Shown: positions 62,685 to 64,000 of the stretch, piece by piece | How positions within the stretch are numbered: the stretch's first letter is position 1 | Layout of the letters: the number at the start of each line of letters is the position of its first letter | DNA from: an uncultured Flavobacteriaceae bacterium | GTDB taxonomy: Bacteria; Bacteroidota; Bacteroidia; Flavobacteriales; Flavobacteriaceae | NCBI GenBank assembly: GCA_947500445.1 | Contig: CANMSB010000018.1 | Coordinates: 31,745-95,744, forward strand | Length of the DNA: 64,000 nt | Reading direction: 5' to 3' | Program-made: the position numbers and the translations under genes | Notes under the pieces: generated by a model | Database searches by the model: none | Told to the model about the DNA's origin: nothing | What the model saw: the letters and a program-made list of their open reading frames with translations, nothing else

Positions 62685-63731
62685 ATGAAAAAAACACTGC
62701 TCATAGTCTCCGTGGTGGTAGTCCTCCTTTTTGTCATGGTAAAGGCCTGCATTTCCGATATTAAAGAAAGGGTGTCCGACACCCTTAACAACAATGGTAG
62801 TTCCAAAACGGAAAAGGCGTTCTTCAAAAATCTTGATCTGTCCGATGGAAGTTATGCCTTTATTGTCGATAAGGACGGACCGCCGGTGTTGATAGACGAT
62901 TCCCAAATATTATCGGACAATTTAGATAGGATAAAGACCGATGTCAGTTGGCTGAGTTACTTGCCCGGAGAGGGGGACGGCGCCAGCGGAATAAGGGTTT
63001 TTAAGGACGATAGGCTGGTGCATGCCAGGTTGGCGAGAAGTTTCAAAACATTCCAGGTCGGAAATTTGCGGGAATATGGACGCCCGGTAACGCTGAAATC
63101 CATTTATGTGCCGAAGGCCCGTTACCTCCAACAAAAAGATTCCTTGGAGAAAAGGTCCGATATTTTCATCTCCCGGGCCAGCGAAGTACCAAAGGATGCC
63201 TATGACTATCGGTTTACGCTACATTGTCCACCGATTTTAGTTTCGGAAAAAGACACTGTATTTGATGCTTTGGCATATGGGCAAGCCTTTGCGCAAAGGA
63301 TCGCCAATGGGCTTTCCACCCTTGAAAGGCATAGTATGGGTACCAATGCCGCCAACAGCACACAACCCGAACCCTTGTTGGTGCTGAAAAAAGATGGGGC
63401 TACCCACTACCTCCGAAATGCGGAAACCAATAATACACTTCCCTTACGGGGCTATGTGTTGCATGGGTCCCAACTGGTATTTCGGTGCAACATGTCTTTT
63501 TATAATAAGATACGTTCCCATAATTTTACGCCCTATTTTCAACGGGAAGGGTTGTCCGAGGAAGAAATCAAGGATTTGATTCGGGAAAAAATAGGTCCCG
63601 ACAATGCGTTCATCACCTTGGATGCTGTATATGCTTCCATGTTTTCGGAGCGCTTTAAGGTCGGGAAAGCACTACAGAATAAATACGATCTCCAGTATTT
63701 TGAGCTTTTAGGGGCCAAACAAAATAAGTAG
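62685..63731 (+). CDS. Membrane-anchored protein, unknown
   Basis: This is a 348-residue protein with one N-terminal hydrophobic helix (about 4-20) ending near C22 (MVKAC), either a lipoprotein or a single-pass anchor. The remaining soluble region is outside the cytoplasm and includes KDGPPVLIDDSQIL, YRFTLHCPPILVS and a C-terminal EEIKDLIREKIGPDNAFITL. No family is recognised. It is the last complete gene of the cluster; repeat remnants and an IS end follow. Confidence 0.75.
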   Translation: MKKTLLIVSVVVVLLFVMVKACISDIKERVSDTLNNNGSSKTEKAFFKNLDLSDGSYAFIVDKDGPPVLIDDSQILSDNLDRIKTDVSWLSYLPGEGDGASGIRVFKDDRLVHARLARSFKTFQVGNLREYGRPVTLKSIYVPKARYLQQKDSLEKRSDIFISRASEVPKDAYDYRFTLHCPPILVSEKDTVFDALAYGQAFAQRIANGLSTLERHSMGTNAANSTQPEPLLVLKKDGATHYLRNAETNNTLPLRGYVLHGSQLVFRCNMSFYNKIRSHNFTPYFQREGLSEEEIKDLIREKIGPDNAFITLDAVYASMFSERFKVGKALQNKYDLQYFELLGAKQNK

Positions 63732-63810
63732 GGAAATTTAGCTGTATTCCGTGATGGGAAACGCTCCGTTCATTGGTAATTTTGTTCCCAAGAAGTGGAA
63801 ACGATAACGC

Positions 63811-63912
63811 TTGCCATTTGGACTTTGAAAGAGCTGAAAAAGAAACGATTTATGAGTGCGATTTCAAAGGTATACCATTTTTATTTGGGTGATTTTAAGG
63901 TAGAAATGGTAT
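63811..63912. repeat. Remnants of the MITE-like family before the IS
   Basis: The left-end-like TTGCCATTTGGACTTTGAAA (63810-63829) is followed by 63832-63869, which matches the right part of copy 1 in about 31 of 38 positions. At 63872-63912, ATACCATTT and AAATGGTAT form a 9-bp inverted repeat around 23 nt. This is an internally deleted copy with a second small end pair. Confidence 0.5.
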
Positions 63913-63947
63913 TTAAAAGGCATTAGGGCGTGTTAACACAAAATAGG

Positions 63948-63955
63948 TATCTTTG
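63948..63955 (+). promoter_or_regulatory. -7 element of the transposase
   Basis: TATCTTTG is a perfect TAnnTTTG, 4 nt before the ATG at 63960, so the transposase mRNA would be leaderless or nearly so. Confidence 0.5.
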
Positions 63956-63959
63956 TTAA

Positions 63960-64000
63960 ATGGAATTGACGGATACCCAATTTGAAACGATCAGCTCTCA
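63960..64000 (+). CDS. Transposase, N-terminal fragment (IS5-like, DUF4096 type)
   Basis: Thirteen codons, MELTDTQFETISS, run off the end of the window. This is the typical start of IS5-family transposases with a DUF4096-type N-terminus (a form like M-x-L-T-D-x-Q-F). The short length limits certainty. Confidence 0.55.
   Translation, partial: MELTDTQFETISS

Larger units (their letters stand above)
63926..64000 (+). mobile_element. Left end of an IS5-type insertion sequence (partial)
   Basis: A TA at 63924-63925 is followed by GGGCGTGTTAACACAAAAT, which resembles IS5-family ends. It contains the palindrome GTGTTAACAC (63930-63939) and lies just upstream of a transposase-like start at 63960. 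The rest lies outside the window. Confidence 0.5.

Noticed and set aside
34247..63731. Type VI secretion or contractile injection cluster
   Set aside because: No sheath, tube, baseplate or Hcp/VgrG-like gene is seen.

Overview
The window looks like a chromosome segment from a marine-type member of the Flavobacteriaceae (phylum Bacteroidota). The evidence is a mraY-murD-ftsW-murG-murC-ftsQ-ftsA-ftsZ cluster with no ddl and a long-tailed FtsZ, a type IX secretion C-terminal domain and a BACON domain on a secreted glycan-active protein, many lipoproteins, promoters of the TAnnTTTG type, and starts without Shine-Dalgarno sequences.

Region 1 (1-10130, + strand) is the peptidoglycan and cell-division cluster, then a YqeY-like gene and tRNA-Arg(UCG). 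Region 2 (10131-11761) is AT-rich and degraded. It holds a near-copy of the tRNA 3' end (a possible attachment-site scar), a small gene, and a frameshifted nucleotidyltransferase-like pseudogene translationally coupled to it. Region 3 (11762-33903) is ordinary chromosome: a secreted GH74-like protein, a sterol-desaturase-like enzyme, a GT2/methyltransferase-like/KAS III group, gcvP, a UbiA-like membrane protein, an ECF sigma factor with a small zinc-finger anti-sigma partner, a rhodanese, a 1732-residue surface lipoprotein with tandem repeats, and a small operon under a GbsR/MarR-type regulator with two matching operator-like palindromes.

Region 4 (34182-63731) is the most unusual part: nearly 30 kb of same-strand genes, mostly of unknown function. 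It starts with a zinc-ribbon/SPFH-SHOCT module resembling Bacillus YdjG-YdjI. It continues with signal-peptide and lipoproteins in paralogous pairs, leucine-rich-repeat proteins (one ending in a DUF1963/YwqG-like domain), a 1670-residue DUF4132 (MolR/YehI-type) protein, a shorter paralog of its N-terminal half, a DUF2071 protein, an HExxH-ankyrin protein and a divergent macro-domain protein. Two things tie the region together. One is a CCCTGAAAAAGGGG-like box 22-23 nt upstream of a -7-like element at four places. The other is a family of small terminal-inverted-repeat (MITE-like) elements, two of them near-complete. The window ends at what looks like the left end of an IS5-type insertion sequence.

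Family names are given from recall of motifs; no database search was run. The idea that region 4 is one system (envelope stress or conflict related) is inference from strand, spacing, the shared box and family types.
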